Assembly: GCA_963830175.1 (NCBI GenBank)
Contig: CAWHKV010000004.1
Location: 124,001 to 188,000 of the forward strand
Origin: JBBRBB01 sp963830175
GTDB taxonomy: Bacteria; Bacteroidota; Bacteroidia; Chitinophagales; Chitinophagaceae
Length of the DNA stretch: 64,000 bases
Direction of reading: 5' to 3'
Made by a program: the position numbers and the translations under genes. Of this stretch, positions 9,666 to 18,539 are shown piece by piece (within the stretch, counting starts at the first letter, position 1; each line of letters begins with the position of its first letter). The notes beneath the pieces were generated by a model that was given only the letters and a program-made list of their open reading frames with translations, did no database searches and was not told where the DNA came from.

Positions 9666-10496
9666 ATGGAAGCAAACAAAATTTTAAGCGCAGATTTTTT
9701 AGATATTCTCTTTGAGGGCAGGAATAAAGAATATGGTGCCTACGAGTTGCGGAAAACCTACAATGGCCGTATAATTAAGGCCTTAATAGGAATGGTTGCA
9801 CTTATTGCGCTGATACTTCTTATTTCGTTTCTTGCAAAGTCAGCTTTGGATGAAACTGAAAAACCGATGCTGGTGCAGGATGTTACCCTTGAAGAAATAA
9901 AACAGGAAGAAAAGAAAGAACCGCCACCACCGCCACCCCCGCCAAAGCAGGAGCCGCCAAAAGTTGAGGTTACAAAATTTACACCTCCTAAAATTGTAAA
10001 AGATGAGGAAGTTAAACCCGATGAAAAGCCACCTGAGCAGGAAAAGCTTGAAGAAACCAAAATCGGGACTTTTAACCAGGAAGGTATAAAAACCGACGTG
10101 GTTGCACCTCCAGTAGAAGAAAAAGGAACTGGTATAGTTGAAGCTCCCAAGGTGGTTGAAGATTACGATAAAGAATTTAAAACCGTGCAGATCGAAGCCA
10201 AATTTCCCGGTGGACCCTCAGCATGGAATAAGTTTCTGGAACGTAACCTAAATAGTAATACACCTGTAGATAATGGCGCACCTCCCGGCAACTATACGGT
10301 TACCGTTTCGTTCCTGGTTGATAAGGACGGAAATATTTCTGAAGTAAATGCCATGAATAATCCCGGTTATGGAACAGCAGCAGAGGCAGTTCGGGCAATT
10401 AAAAAAGGACCAAAGTGGATTCCCGCTGTGCAGAATGGTCGTAATGTAATTTATCGCCAGAAACAGAATATTACCTTCCAGGTAAGTGAAGAATAA
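9666..10496 (+). CDS. tonB: Energy transducer TonB
   Basis: A 276-residue TonB protein. The N-terminal cytoplasmic motif DILFEGRNKEYGAYELRKTY is typical of Bacteroidota TonB. One TM helix follows (about 39-57), then a proline/glutamate/lysine-rich periplasmic spacer with a run of eight prolines (about residues 86-93), and a C-terminal TonB domain (about 185-276) with YTVTVSFLVDKDGNIS. It links the ExbBD motor to outer-membrane receptors. It is the last gene of the operon and is followed by a perfect intrinsic terminator. Confidence 0.95.
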   Translation: MEANKILSADFLDILFEGRNKEYGAYELRKTYNGRIIKALIGMVALIALILLISFLAKSALDETEKPMLVQDVTLEEIKQEEKKEPPPPPPPPKQEPPKVEVTKFTPPKIVKDEEVKPDEKPPEQEKLEETKIGTFNQEGIKTDVVAPPVEEKGTGIVEAPKVVEDYDKEFKTVQIEAKFPGGPSAWNKFLERNLNSNTPVDNGAPPGNYTVTVSFLVDKDGNISEVNAMNNPGYGTAAEAVRAIKKGPKWIPAVQNGRNVIYRQKQNITFQVSEE

Positions 10497-10517
10497 TAGT
10501 TTAAGTATTTTTGTGAA

Positions 10518-10549
10518 GAGGTTACTGATTTCAGTAACCTCTTTTTATT
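10518..10549 (+). terminator. Intrinsic terminator of the exbB-tonB operon
   Basis: A perfect 10-base-pair stem (GAGGTTACTG and CAGTAACCTC) with a four-base loop is followed by a T-rich tract. It lies 22 bases after the tonB stop and just ahead of mnmE, so mnmE must have its own promoter. Confidence 0.9.
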
Positions 10550-10570
10550 TGCACCTAAATATTCATTTGT

Positions 10571-11953
10571 ATGAGCAGCCTTTCACAATGGAATGATACG
10601 ATTGCAGCCATTGCAACCGCGCAGGGCACAGGTGCTATAGCAGTACTGCGGGTAAGTGGTTCAAATGCTATTGATATAATGAAGAAGATATTTCCTTCAA
10701 AAGATCTGTCCACAGTACCATCACACTCTATTCATGTAGGCATGATTCAGGAAGGAGATGTACAAATTGATGAGGTGGTTGTTTCCATATTTATTGCCCC
10801 AAGATCTTACACAGGTGAAAATGTAGTTGAAATAAGTTGCCATGGTTCTATGCATATTCAGCAAAAAATCTTAGAGTTGTTAGTGAGTAATGGTGCAAGG
10901 CTCGCCAAACCCGGCGAGTTTACACAGCGGGCATTCTTGCAGGGAAAAATGGACCTTACGCAGGCAGAGGCTGTGGCAGACCTGATAGCCGGAAATGCAG
11001 AAGCTGCCAGGCGTACAGCGCTGCAGAATATGAAGGGGGGCTTTTCGAATGACCTCGCTGTTGTGCGAGATCAGCTTATAAAGTTTTCTGCATTAATTGA
11101 ATTGGAACTTGATTTTTCGCAGGAGGATGTTGAGTTTGCAGACCGATCCAGTTTAATAAAATTATTACATGAAGCCAGGATAATAGTTGATCATTTGCTT
11201 GAATCATTCTCATTAGGTAACGCAATTAAAAACGGTGTTCAGGTAGCTATAATCGGGAAACCTAACGTTGGAAAATCAACCTTATTGAATGCATTGTTGA
11301 ATGATGATAGAGCCATTGTTAGCGAAATTGCGGGTACTACACGGGACACCATTGAAGAAATGCTGAACATTAATGGAGTGTTGTTCAGATTGATTGACAC
11401 TGCAGGAATCAGAAATCATACAGAAGATGTGATTGAAAAAATTGGGGTGGCAAAAAGTTTAGAAAAAATGCGCAAGGCAGATATCGTTATGTACCTGTTT
11501 GATGTTAATGAAACAGAGCTCGAATTTTTAAAGGAATCGATTATTCAAATGAGAAGTGAAAATATCCGGTATATTCTTGTGGGTAATAAAGCGGATGATG
11601 AGCAGGTTAACTACAACCAGAAAGTAGCAGTTGCTGGTGAATTAATTCAATTTATTTCTGCAAAAGACAAACTGAATATTGAGGGTTTAAAACAGCATTT
11701 ATTCTCAGAGACAATAGGTAAAACTTCATTTGAAGACCAGACCATTATTACCAATGCAAGGCATGCAACAGCACTGCAAAAAGTAAAAGAATCATTAATA
11801 GAAATATTGGATGGTATACAGAACAACTTGCCTGGCGATTTACTCTCATCACACATTAACCAAAGCCTTTTTTACATAGGCGAAATTACGGGTACCATTA
11901 CCAACGAAGACCAGTTAGATTATATATTCAGCAAGTTTTGTATCGGAAAGTAA
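10571..11953 (+). CDS. mnmE: tRNA uridine-5-carboxymethylaminomethyl(34) GTPase MnmE
   Basis: A complete 460-residue MnmE (TrmE/ThdF). It has an N-terminal formyl-THF-binding domain (1-120), a helical domain, and an inserted G domain with GKPNVGKST (G1), D-T-A-G (G3) and N-K-A-D (G4). It ends in the invariant C-terminal F-C-I-G-K that supplies the catalytic cysteine. With MnmG it modifies U34 of tRNAs. The 3' end is intact although the adjacent DNA is a mobile element. This is the arrangement expected when an integrase targets the conserved end of mnmE and restores the coding sequence. Confidence 0.97.
   Translation: MSSLSQWNDTIAAIATAQGTGAIAVLRVSGSNAIDIMKKIFPSKDLSTVPSHSIHVGMIQEGDVQIDEVVVSIFIAPRSYTGENVVEISCHGSMHIQQKILELLVSNGARLAKPGEFTQRAFLQGKMDLTQAEAVADLIAGNAEAARRTALQNMKGGFSNDLAVVRDQLIKFSALIELELDFSQEDVEFADRSSLIKLLHEARIIVDHLLESFSLGNAIKNGVQVAIIGKPNVGKSTLLNALLNDDRAIVSEIAGTTRDTIEEMLNINGVLFRLIDTAGIRNHTEDVIEKIGVAKSLEKMRKADIVMYLFDVNETELEFLKESIIQMRSENIRYILVGNKADDEQVNYNQKVAVAGELIQFISAKDKLNIEGLKQHLFSETIGKTSFEDQTIITNARHATALQKVKESLIEILDGIQNNLPGDLLSSHINQSLFYIGEITGTITNEDQLDYIFSKFCIGK
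11930..11953 (+). other. Putative attL at the 3' end of mnmE
   Basis: The last codons of mnmE are the presumed integration target, because integrase, excisionase and foreign-looking genes begin immediately afterwards. The 3' end of mnmE (thdF/trmE) is a known target of other genomic islands, for example the SGI1 family. I searched the right end by eye for a second copy of the final 18 bases and did not find one. The exact crossover is therefore unproven, and attR may be short or diverged. Confidence 0.4.
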
Positions 11954-12019
11954 CTAACCTTCTCTTGTTTGTTATACAGTTGTTTTTCAGCACTTTATGT
12001 GTATAAATCTTTCTCTTTT

Positions 12020-12190
12020 TTGTTGCCAATTTGCTCTTTTTAGCTTAACTTAGTTGCCTGATTGTTGCCCAATGTTGTAAAGTTTGTTGCCCAGCAACAA
12101 ATAAGGATGAATGGAGAAAAGATGCTACATCCTGCTACACACTGCAACAATCAGCTACACAAGGCAACAAAAATGAGTAGCAACATTCGC
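12020..12190. repeat. Cluster of GTTGC / GCAAC motifs at the island's left end
   Basis: Between the mnmE stop and the first island gene the motif TTGTTGCC or its complement recurs about eight times. Copies start near 12021, 12052, 12063, 12084, 12094, 12143, 12163 and 12180. One pair forms a perfect inverted repeat, TTTGTTGC-CCA-GCAACAAA, at 12083-12101. Dense direct and inverted short repeats beside an integrase gene are typical of arm-type integrase sites or excisionase/regulator sites. That role is inferred from position. Confidence 0.55.
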
Positions 12191-12538
12191 TTAGAAAAAA
12201 CATGCAACTTCTGCGGTAATCGCTTTACTGCAAAGACAACCGTAACACAGTTTTGTTCCGATAACTGTGCAAAAAGAGCATACAAACAACGTAAGAGATC
12301 AGCGAAGATTGAAACAGCTATCCAGGAAGAAAAGCAAAAAATTGTTACATCATTCAATCCGGTTGTAGTTCAAAAAGATTTCCTAAGCATTGATGAAACC
12401 TGCCAGCTTTTAGGGGCAAGCCGTTGGACCATTTACAGGCTCATTGATAAAGGGCAATTGAAAGCAGGTAAGTTAGGAAGCCGCACAATTATTTCTCGGG
12501 TCGCAATTGATAACCTTTTTAATACTTCAGTCGTATGA
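12173..12538 (+). CDS. Helix-turn-helix (excisionase-like) protein with N-terminal Cys motif
   Basis: About 121 residues from the ATG at 12173. The N-terminal part has a four-cysteine zinc-ribbon-like motif (C-N-F-C ... F-C-S-D-N-C). The C-terminal part is an excisionase-type winged HTH (FLSIDETCQLLGASRWTIYR ... GKLGSRTIISR). An upstream start at 12107 or a TTG at 12062 would add low-complexity residues encoded by the GTTGC repeat cluster and is less likely. The stop overlaps the integrase start by four bases, so the two are translationally coupled. It probably acts as recombination directionality factor and/or regulator of the integrase. Confidence 0.75.
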   Translation: MSSNIRLEKTCNFCGNRFTAKTTVTQFCSDNCAKRAYKQRKRSAKIETAIQEEKQKIVTSFNPVVVQKDFLSIDETCQLLGASRWTIYRLIDKGQLKAGKLGSRTIISRVAIDNLFNTSVV

Positions 12539-13638
12539 ATGTAACGCTTAGACAACGTCAGAAAGGCGATAAGGTCAGCCTTTATCTTGACTACTACGAA
12601 GATGGAAAACGCAAGTATGAATATTTAAAAATGTACTTGTTTCCAACACTGCAAAAGGGCAAGCTCACTAAAGAGCAGAAGAAACACAATGATGATACTT
12701 TGGCGTTAGCCGAAGCCATCAAATCTAAGCGGCATGTTCAAATCAAAAATGAAGAATTTGGTTTCAGAGATACCGAAAAAGTAAAAGGCAATTTCCTTGC
12801 ATACTTTGAAATGCTTACAGAAAAGAGAAAGGATAGTGAAGGCAATTGGGGCAACTGGAGCAGCACACTAAAGCACCTGCAAGAGTTTGCAAAGTTTGAT
12901 ATTACTTTCAAAGAGATTGATAAAACCTGGTTAGAAGATTTCAAATACTATTTGAAGAACACAGCCAGAACCAAAAACAAAAAGCACCTTTTACAAAACT
13001 CTCAATCTTCCTATTATAGCAAAGTAACCGCAGCTTTAAAAGAAGCTGTGAAAGCTGGTATCATTCTAACAAACCCGGCTAACCAGGTTGATTGTATAAA
13101 GCCTGATGATACAAGCAGGGAGTTTTTAACCTTTGAAGAATTGCAGGCAGCAGCCAAAATAGAATGTGAGCTTCCAATACTTAAACAGGCTTTTATATTT
13201 TCTGCCTTGTCAGGTTTACGGTGGTCAGATATTAAGAAGCTGCTTTGGTCAGAAATACAAAGTTCAGGTGATGATTATTACATTAGGTTCAGGCAGAAGA
13301 AAACAAAGGGTTCAGAAACATTACCAATATCAAAACAGGCTTATGATTTATTAGGCGAAAGAGGCAAACCGGAAGGAGAAATTTTTGAAGATTTAAAGTA
13401 CAGTGCATGGAATAACTTAAAGCTAAGAGAATGGGTAATGAAAGCAGGTATTACGAAGCATATCACTTTCCACTGTGCAAGGCATACCTATGCCACATTA
13501 CAACTAAATTTGGGCACTGATATTTATACAGTTTCAAAAATGTTAGGGCACAGGCATTTAAAAACAACAGAGGTTTATGCAAAGGTTATAGATAAGAGAA
13601 AGCAGGAAGCAGCAAACCGCATTCAATTAGAATTATAG
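12535..13638 (+). CDS. int: Tyrosine-type site-specific integrase
   Basis: A 367-residue tyrosine recombinase. The N-terminal half is an arm-binding/SAM-like core-binding region (about 80-190). The catalytic domain holds R229 (SGLRWSD), the K of the RQKKTKG beta-hairpin, H313-x-x-R316 (HCARH), H339 (GHRH) and the nucleophile Y348 (TTEVYAKV). All active-site residues are present, so it should be active. It belongs to the Bacteroidota transposon/ICE-type integrases and is placed to drive integration at the mnmE 3' end. The first gene downstream starts one base after its stop. Confidence 0.93.
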   Translation: MNVTLRQRQKGDKVSLYLDYYEDGKRKYEYLKMYLFPTLQKGKLTKEQKKHNDDTLALAEAIKSKRHVQIKNEEFGFRDTEKVKGNFLAYFEMLTEKRKDSEGNWGNWSSTLKHLQEFAKFDITFKEIDKTWLEDFKYYLKNTARTKNKKHLLQNSQSSYYSKVTAALKEAVKAGIILTNPANQVDCIKPDDTSREFLTFEELQAAAKIECELPILKQAFIFSALSGLRWSDIKKLLWSEIQSSGDDYYIRFRQKKTKGSETLPISKQAYDLLGERGKPEGEIFEDLKYSAWNNLKLREWVMKAGITKHITFHCARHTYATLQLNLGTDIYTVSKMLGHRHLKTTEVYAKVIDKRKQEAANRIQLEL

Positions 13639-13639
13639 T

Positions 13640-15145
13640 ATGGAGCTAACAATATTTGATAATATAATCTTTGGCACACTACAGCCTTGGCAAGTGGGAA
13701 ACCAGAATGAACAAACATTCTCCGACCTGCTTCGCAGGGCTGGTAGGACCGTTCCGGCTACGGTGCAGGAACTCAATAACAAAAATCAGATCCTGCTAAG
13801 AGACTATCCGAATTTGTATAAACCTTTAGCCGGTAGCCCAAGTGATATATTACCAGAACCACTTTACAAAGTTGCTTTACCAAATCACTTTAATGCCACG
13901 ACAGAATTTTACGCAATACTCATGCAATGCTCCGCATTGCAATTCATGTATGAATTGAAAGACACGGTTGATCAAACCACCCACGCAACCGAAGCCTATT
14001 ATATTGTCAATTCAACTTTAGAGAAAATAAAATACTTGGCTGCTGGTGCAGCAAAGGAATTACAAAGACAAGACTTTGACGGCATACCCGATTACCACAC
14101 TGCAAACAACCTTACAGCGGATGAAACACTAAAACGAAATATTCATTTCATTTTATTTTCTGCAAAGCAGATCATAACCAAAATCTTTTTTGAAGTACAA
14201 AAAAGATTTGAGCCCAATGTAAAAGCAGTAGAAGCAGAACCACAATTCTACCTGCACACATTGAAAGCGACAGCGCCGCAACAATCAATTTTAGTTCCTT
14301 CAATTTCATTGTATGCCTGGGAAGTTGACCAGCTGATTAATGCAAAAGATTTTTCTTTAGATACAGCCAAAAAAAATCATTCCGAACTCAATTCTTTTCT
14401 CCAGCAGGATGCACAATTACAGGCTATCCAAACAGCATTAGAAAACTTTGTTTTCTCAAATTTTTTTGAGATTGAGGTGGACGGCAATAACGTTGCACAG
14501 TTTGCAGAAGCTACTCTAAGCAATAATCTTTTTGCAGAAGTGAAAGCAGACATTGAGAAAAGTGTGCAGCGACATGACAAAGGTTACAAGAGGTATGAAG
14601 TAATAAATTCAGCACTCGATAAAATAACAATTTTACCATCAGCAAACTCACAGTCAGCATTAACCAGGCTGCATAAATGGTTACTGCAACAACAGACAAT
14701 ATTAGCAGCAATGTTAAACGAAAAGTTTCCTGTTGATGCAGTAGAACCGGAAACCGAAGAAGCAAAGAAAGCTCCTAAAATTTCATTTGGCTTTACCGGT
14801 AAGGAAGACAAGCTGAAGAATGTCCTCATTGAGCTTAACAATAAAGTTGAACTGCTTAACGAGGATAAAACAAATACAACAGAGTTGCTTTCACTTCTTA
14901 TGAGCAAAGACATTAAGCCAGGCATTACACCCATCTATCTAAATTGCGAAACCGTACAGTTCCGGTACATCGTTGATAAACTAAAAAACCATTTCTCAAA
15001 CCTTACTCCAACCGAGATTGAGAAATCAGAATGCTTCTACTCCAAAAAATCCAATCTCATTAAGGCTCAAAACCTTTACTCCAACAAAATAGGTGCTCCC
15101 AAAGACCAGTCAACTATTGACAACATTATTAATCAACTGCAATAA
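13640..15145 (+). CDS. Hypothetical island protein
   Basis: A 501-residue protein of unknown function that starts one base after the integrase stop, so it is probably co-transcribed with it. No signal peptide or membrane helix is seen. It looks helical and glutamine-rich, with a charged linker near residues 370-390. The conserved-looking C-terminal segment has K-P-G-I-T-P-I-Y-L-N-C-E and S-E-C-F-Y-S-K-K-S. That segment recalls uncharacterised proteins next to integrases of Bacteroidota mobile elements. I cannot assign an activity. Confidence 0.7.
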   Translation: MELTIFDNIIFGTLQPWQVGNQNEQTFSDLLRRAGRTVPATVQELNNKNQILLRDYPNLYKPLAGSPSDILPEPLYKVALPNHFNATTEFYAILMQCSALQFMYELKDTVDQTTHATEAYYIVNSTLEKIKYLAAGAAKELQRQDFDGIPDYHTANNLTADETLKRNIHFILFSAKQIITKIFFEVQKRFEPNVKAVEAEPQFYLHTLKATAPQQSILVPSISLYAWEVDQLINAKDFSLDTAKKNHSELNSFLQQDAQLQAIQTALENFVFSNFFEIEVDGNNVAQFAEATLSNNLFAEVKADIEKSVQRHDKGYKRYEVINSALDKITILPSANSQSALTRLHKWLLQQQTILAAMLNEKFPVDAVEPETEEAKKAPKISFGFTGKEDKLKNVLIELNNKVELLNEDKTNTTELLSLLMSKDIKPGITPIYLNCETVQFRYIVDKLKNHFSNLTPTEIEKSECFYSKKSNLIKAQNLYSNKIGAPKDQSTIDNIINQLQ

Positions 15146-15241
15146 AAAACAGTGAGTTCCATGAGATAACTCAATGAGTTCTCATTGTCTCATCCTTTCC
15201 GCTTTGGCATTGAAAGAGGTTTGTTCTCAAATCTCATAAAG

Positions 15242-15544
15242 ATGTCAAACGAAACATTAATTCTCGAAAAGCTCTCACAGATAGAGCAAAAATTACAGGA
15301 GCAAAACATCCTGCAAAAAGCAGTTTTAAATCTCAATGAAGCTGCCACTTACTTAGAAGTAAGTCCTTCCCACTTGTACAAATTAACCAGTACAAGACAG
15401 ATCCCACATTTCTGCCCACAGGGTAAGAAACTCTATTTCAACAGAACTGAACTCGATGCCTGGTTGCAAAGAAACAGGCAGACTACAACTGAAGAAATAG
15501 AGAAGCAGGCAACCAATTATGTAATCAAAAAAGGGAGGGCTTAA
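15242..15544 (+). CDS. Helix-turn-helix domain protein
   Basis: About 100 residues from the ATG at 15242. The 15185 alternative would add 19 residues unlike the family. A short coiled-coil N-terminus (ILEKLSQIEQKLQEQ) precedes a MerR/excisionase-type HTH: LNEAATYLEVSPSHLYKLTS ... FCPQGKKLYFNRTELDAWL. Such proteins in NBU-type elements regulate excision and the primase/mobilization genes. The next HTH gene starts two bases downstream, so the two form an operon. Confidence 0.82.
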   Translation: MSNETLILEKLSQIEQKLQEQNILQKAVLNLNEAATYLEVSPSHLYKLTSTRQIPHFCPQGKKLYFNRTELDAWLQRNRQTTTEEIEKQATNYVIKKGRA

Positions 15545-15546
15545 TC

Positions 15547-15822
15547 ATGGCACAAATCATTTTTTCAGAAGAAGCCTATCAGGAAATAGTACAACGCCTT
15601 ACAAGGTTGGAAGCAATGCTAAAGCTGAAGCAGGGAGAGCCGGAAGATGTGTTTGTAGATAATCAGGAGTTCTTACAAATTATGAATGTCAGCAAACGGA
15701 CAGCCCAGGCATGGAGAGATCAAAAAGTAATTGCTTTCTCACAGGTAGGTAATAAAATCTATTACCGCATGGGCGACATAATGAAACTCTTGGAGAAGAA
15801 CCGCATAGAGGCAAATCAATAA
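15547..15822 (+). CDS. Helix-turn-helix domain protein (second)
   Basis: A 91-residue protein with a short helical N-terminus and an excisionase-like HTH core (FLQIMNVSKRTAQAWRDQK, then Q-V-G-N-K-I-Y-Y-R-M-G-D-I). It is distinct from the preceding HTH protein but likely works with it. Two tandem small HTH genes ahead of a DUF3987-type gene match the regulatory core of Bacteroidota mobilizable transposons. Its targets are unknown. Confidence 0.82.
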   Translation: MAQIIFSEEAYQEIVQRLTRLEAMLKLKQGEPEDVFVDNQEFLQIMNVSKRTAQAWRDQKVIAFSQVGNKIYYRMGDIMKLLEKNRIEANQ

Positions 15823-15862
15823 CGGTTCAACAAATTCTGGTCACAATTTCAACGCTTAGAAA

Positions 15863-18106
15863 ATGGCATCAGCTACAATATTTAAAGGGTTCAACAACCC
15901 TGTAGAAAATATATCACTCATCATTCTTACCAAGCAAATAAAAGACGGTAAGTATAAAGAAGATGTAGAAAAAGTAACAGCAATTGCAAGTCAGGGCAAT
16001 AAAGAGGAAGCCGATAAACTCAAAAAACAATTATTGGCTTTCACTCCATCCGGCACTTTCCAAGGTGGTAGAAAATTGGAGTATCTAACACAGTACAGCC
16101 AATTTATTATCCTTGACCTGGACAAACTAACCCCGGAACAATTGCAGGCTGCTTTTGACAAAGCTGCTGCAATACCTTATACCTTTTGCTGCTTTCGCAG
16201 CCCAAGCGGTAACGGTTTAAAAATACTCATTGAAGTAACCAGTACACAGGAACACCATGAGCAGGCTTACAAGCAGGTTGCAGATCATTACGAGCAGCAA
16301 ACAGGCTTGCCCATTGACCGTTCAGGAAAGGACATTACAAGACTTTGCTTTGTATCTTATGATCCACAAGCCCACCGCACAATCAACAACGAAAAATTTC
16401 CGGTAATCATTAACGGAATAGTACAAAAAGAAATCCAGCAGCCAACACCTGCAAAGCAGGTTGTTGACACACCTGAAGAAGCAAACGAGTTTGCTTTAGC
16501 CTTTGAAATGCAAATCAATTTCACCAATCAAAAATCAGAGTATGGTCCAAACAATCGAAACAATTACATTTATTTGTTGGCATCCAATTGTAACCGTGCC
16601 GGCATTCCCGAGCAGGACACTTTGCAACTTTGTATGCAAAGGTTTGATCTCAATGCTACAGAAATAACGGCATCAGTCCGCAGTGCCTACAATCACCACG
16701 TTACCGAGTTTGCAAAGTTTGCAAACGTTGCAAAGCTGCAAACAGACAAAGAACAAAACACAGAAGATTATTTAAAAAACACTCCTTCCATTCCAGAAGA
16801 ACTTTACCAGCAGATGCCTGAAATACTAAAGCAGGGTGCTTTAGCATTTATGGACGAAAGAGAAAGAGATGTTTTCCTTACCGGAGCTTTGGGCATCCTT
16901 AGCGGATGCCTGCCAAATGTAAAAGGCATCTACGCACAACAAGAAGTTTTTCCAAACCTGTTCACCTTCGCTATTGCTCCGGCTGCAAGTGGAAAGGGAG
17001 CTTTAAAGTTTGCAAAGCAATTAGCAGACGAGTACCACACACAGGTTTTAAACGCAAGCAAAGAACAGGATGTACAATACCAGCAGCAGGAAGCAGCATA
17101 TAAACAAAACCTTCGCACTTGTAAAAGAGGAGAAACAGTAAACGAAGAACCACCCATAAAACCAGCTTTCAAAGTTGTTTATATTCCTGCTAATACCAGC
17201 TATGCTAAAATCCTTTCTCACTTAGAACAGAACGAAGGCACAGGCATTATTTGCGAAACCGAGGCAGACACATTAGGCAATGTGTTTAAACAGGAATGGG
17301 GTTCTTATTCAGATATGCTTCGCAAATCTTTTCATCACGAAAGACTTTCCAGCAGCCGGAAAACAAACAATGAATTTACCGAAGTAAATAACCCATGCCT
17401 TTCAATTGCATTGTCGGGTACACCAAACCAGGTCACAGGATTGATTGCTTCAGCCGAAGACGGCTTATTCAGCCGCTTCCTTTTCTATGCTTTCAAAGTT
17501 GAACAACTTTGGAAAGATGTTTCGCCTTACGGCTCACAGGTAAATCTTACAGATCATTTCAGAAACTTGTCGTTACAGGTTTACAAGATGGTTAAATTCC
17601 TGAAGATGGGAGAAACCAATGTAACGCTATCAAGTGATCAGTGGCAGCAATTAAATAGCTGTTGTACCGTGTGGCTACAGGATATAACCACGTTTACGAG
17701 TGAAGATGCAGCCAGTATTGTCAAACGCTTAGGGCTTATCCTGTATCGCATGGCAATGCTTTTTACAGCACTTAGAAAGTTTGAGAATGCAGAAGTAGCA
17801 GAACAAGTACAATGCACAGACATTGACTTTGATACAGCATTACGGTTAACAGAGATTTTCATGCAGCATAGCATCTTAATGTTCAATAATCTGCCCAAGC
17901 AGCAAAACGCTACGGTTTTTCAAACCGGTGACCACAAACGCAAATTCTTTGAAGCCCTGCCAAAAGAATTTACCAGGGCAGAGGCAGTAGAATTGGGCAA
18001 ACAACACAAACTTTCTCCCCGGTCAGTTGACGACCTCCTGCACAACGCCACTCCGGGCATTCTCACTAAACTGAAGGCTGGGCACTATCAAAAAGTGCCA
18101 ATTTAA
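15863..18106 (+). CDS. VirE_N (BT4734-like) / DUF3987 domain protein, primase-helicase-like
   Basis: A 747-residue protein. Residues 1 to about 185 match the BT4734-like/VirE N-terminal domain (KLEYLTQYSQFIILDLDKL, SPSGNGLKI, DITRLCFVSYDP). Residues about 330-740 match DUF3987, with a Walker-A-like A-P-A-A-S-G-K-G-A at about 371-379. Such proteins occupy the replication/mobilization module of NBU-like and related elements and may prime or unwind the excised circle. No relaxase gene follows, unlike in classical NBUs, and the next genes are defence functions. The frame is intact over 2.2 kb. Confidence 0.85.
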   Translation: MASATIFKGFNNPVENISLIILTKQIKDGKYKEDVEKVTAIASQGNKEEADKLKKQLLAFTPSGTFQGGRKLEYLTQYSQFIILDLDKLTPEQLQAAFDKAAAIPYTFCCFRSPSGNGLKILIEVTSTQEHHEQAYKQVADHYEQQTGLPIDRSGKDITRLCFVSYDPQAHRTINNEKFPVIINGIVQKEIQQPTPAKQVVDTPEEANEFALAFEMQINFTNQKSEYGPNNRNNYIYLLASNCNRAGIPEQDTLQLCMQRFDLNATEITASVRSAYNHHVTEFAKFANVAKLQTDKEQNTEDYLKNTPSIPEELYQQMPEILKQGALAFMDERERDVFLTGALGILSGCLPNVKGIYAQQEVFPNLFTFAIAPAASGKGALKFAKQLADEYHTQVLNASKEQDVQYQQQEAAYKQNLRTCKRGETVNEEPPIKPAFKVVYIPANTSYAKILSHLEQNEGTGIICETEADTLGNVFKQEWGSYSDMLRKSFHHERLSSSRKTNNEFTEVNNPCLSIALSGTPNQVTGLIASAEDGLFSRFLFYAFKVEQLWKDVSPYGSQVNLTDHFRNLSLQVYKMVKFLKMGETNVTLSSDQWQQLNSCCTVWLQDITTFTSEDAASIVKRLGLILYRMAMLFTALRKFENAEVAEQVQCTDIDFDTALRLTEIFMQHSILMFNNLPKQQNATVFQTGDHKRKFFEALPKEFTRAEAVELGKQHKLSPRSVDDLLHNATPGILTKLKAGHYQKVPI

Positions 18107-18165
18107 GGACTGAAAGCCGCCTGAAAATAATCCCAAGATTTTTAGTGTTTTCATTTCCCATGTTG

Positions 18166-18173
18166 TAGATTTG
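18166..18173 (+). promoter_or_regulatory. Putative -7 element for the XRE/R-M operon
   Basis: TAGATTTG matches the Bacteroidota -7 consensus TAnnTTTG, 39 bases before the start codon of the XRE regulator. A clear TTG at the -33 position is not evident, so this is a partial match. Confidence 0.4.
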
Positions 18174-18192
18174 CCCAAATTGCATAATATTG

Positions 18193-18212
18193 TTTTAGAT
18201 AAAATCCTAAAA
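18193..18212. promoter_or_regulatory. Candidate operator (C-box-like palindrome) overlapping the XRE start
   Basis: The arms TTTTAG and CTAAAA, eight bases apart, form a palindrome directly downstream of the -7 element and overlapping the A of the start codon. That location is ideal for autorepression by the XRE protein encoded immediately downstream. Function inferred from position and symmetry. Confidence 0.4.
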
Positions 18213-18535
18213 TGGCAAGTTTTGGTAAGTTCATAAAGGATAACAGGGAAAGAAACGGCTGGAGCCAGACCGAGTTTGGTGCATTATTGAAAATAAATTC
18301 GCCGCTAATAAGCCGAATTGAAAACGACAAAAAGATGCTCTCTCCAGGCAAACTAAAACTGCTTGCAGACATCTTTAAAATAAAATTTGAGGAAGTGCGG
18401 GACTTATATTTTGCAAACAAGTTTGCAAAAGAAGCGTATGAAAATAAGTGTTCTGATAAGGTATTTAGCGTAGCCGAAAGTGAGGCTGTTTATTTAAAAC
18501 AAACCAATTCTAAACAAGGAAGCCTGAAGTTCTGA
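18212..18535 (+). CDS. XRE-family transcriptional regulator (R-M controller-like)
   Basis: A 107-residue protein with an N-terminal HTH_3/XRE domain (residues about 4-65: FGKFIKDNRERNGWSQTEFG ... SPLISRIENDKKMLSPGKL) and a short C-terminal extension. It lies four bases upstream of a fused restriction-modification gene. It probably serves as a controller (C) protein that times restriction after methylation when the element enters a new host. A palindrome overlaps its own start codon. Confidence 0.85.
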   Translation: MASFGKFIKDNRERNGWSQTEFGALLKINSPLISRIENDKKMLSPGKLKLLADIFKIKFEEVRDLYFANKFAKEAYENKCSDKVFSVAESEAVYLKQTNSKQGSLKF

Positions 18536-18539
18536 TTTA

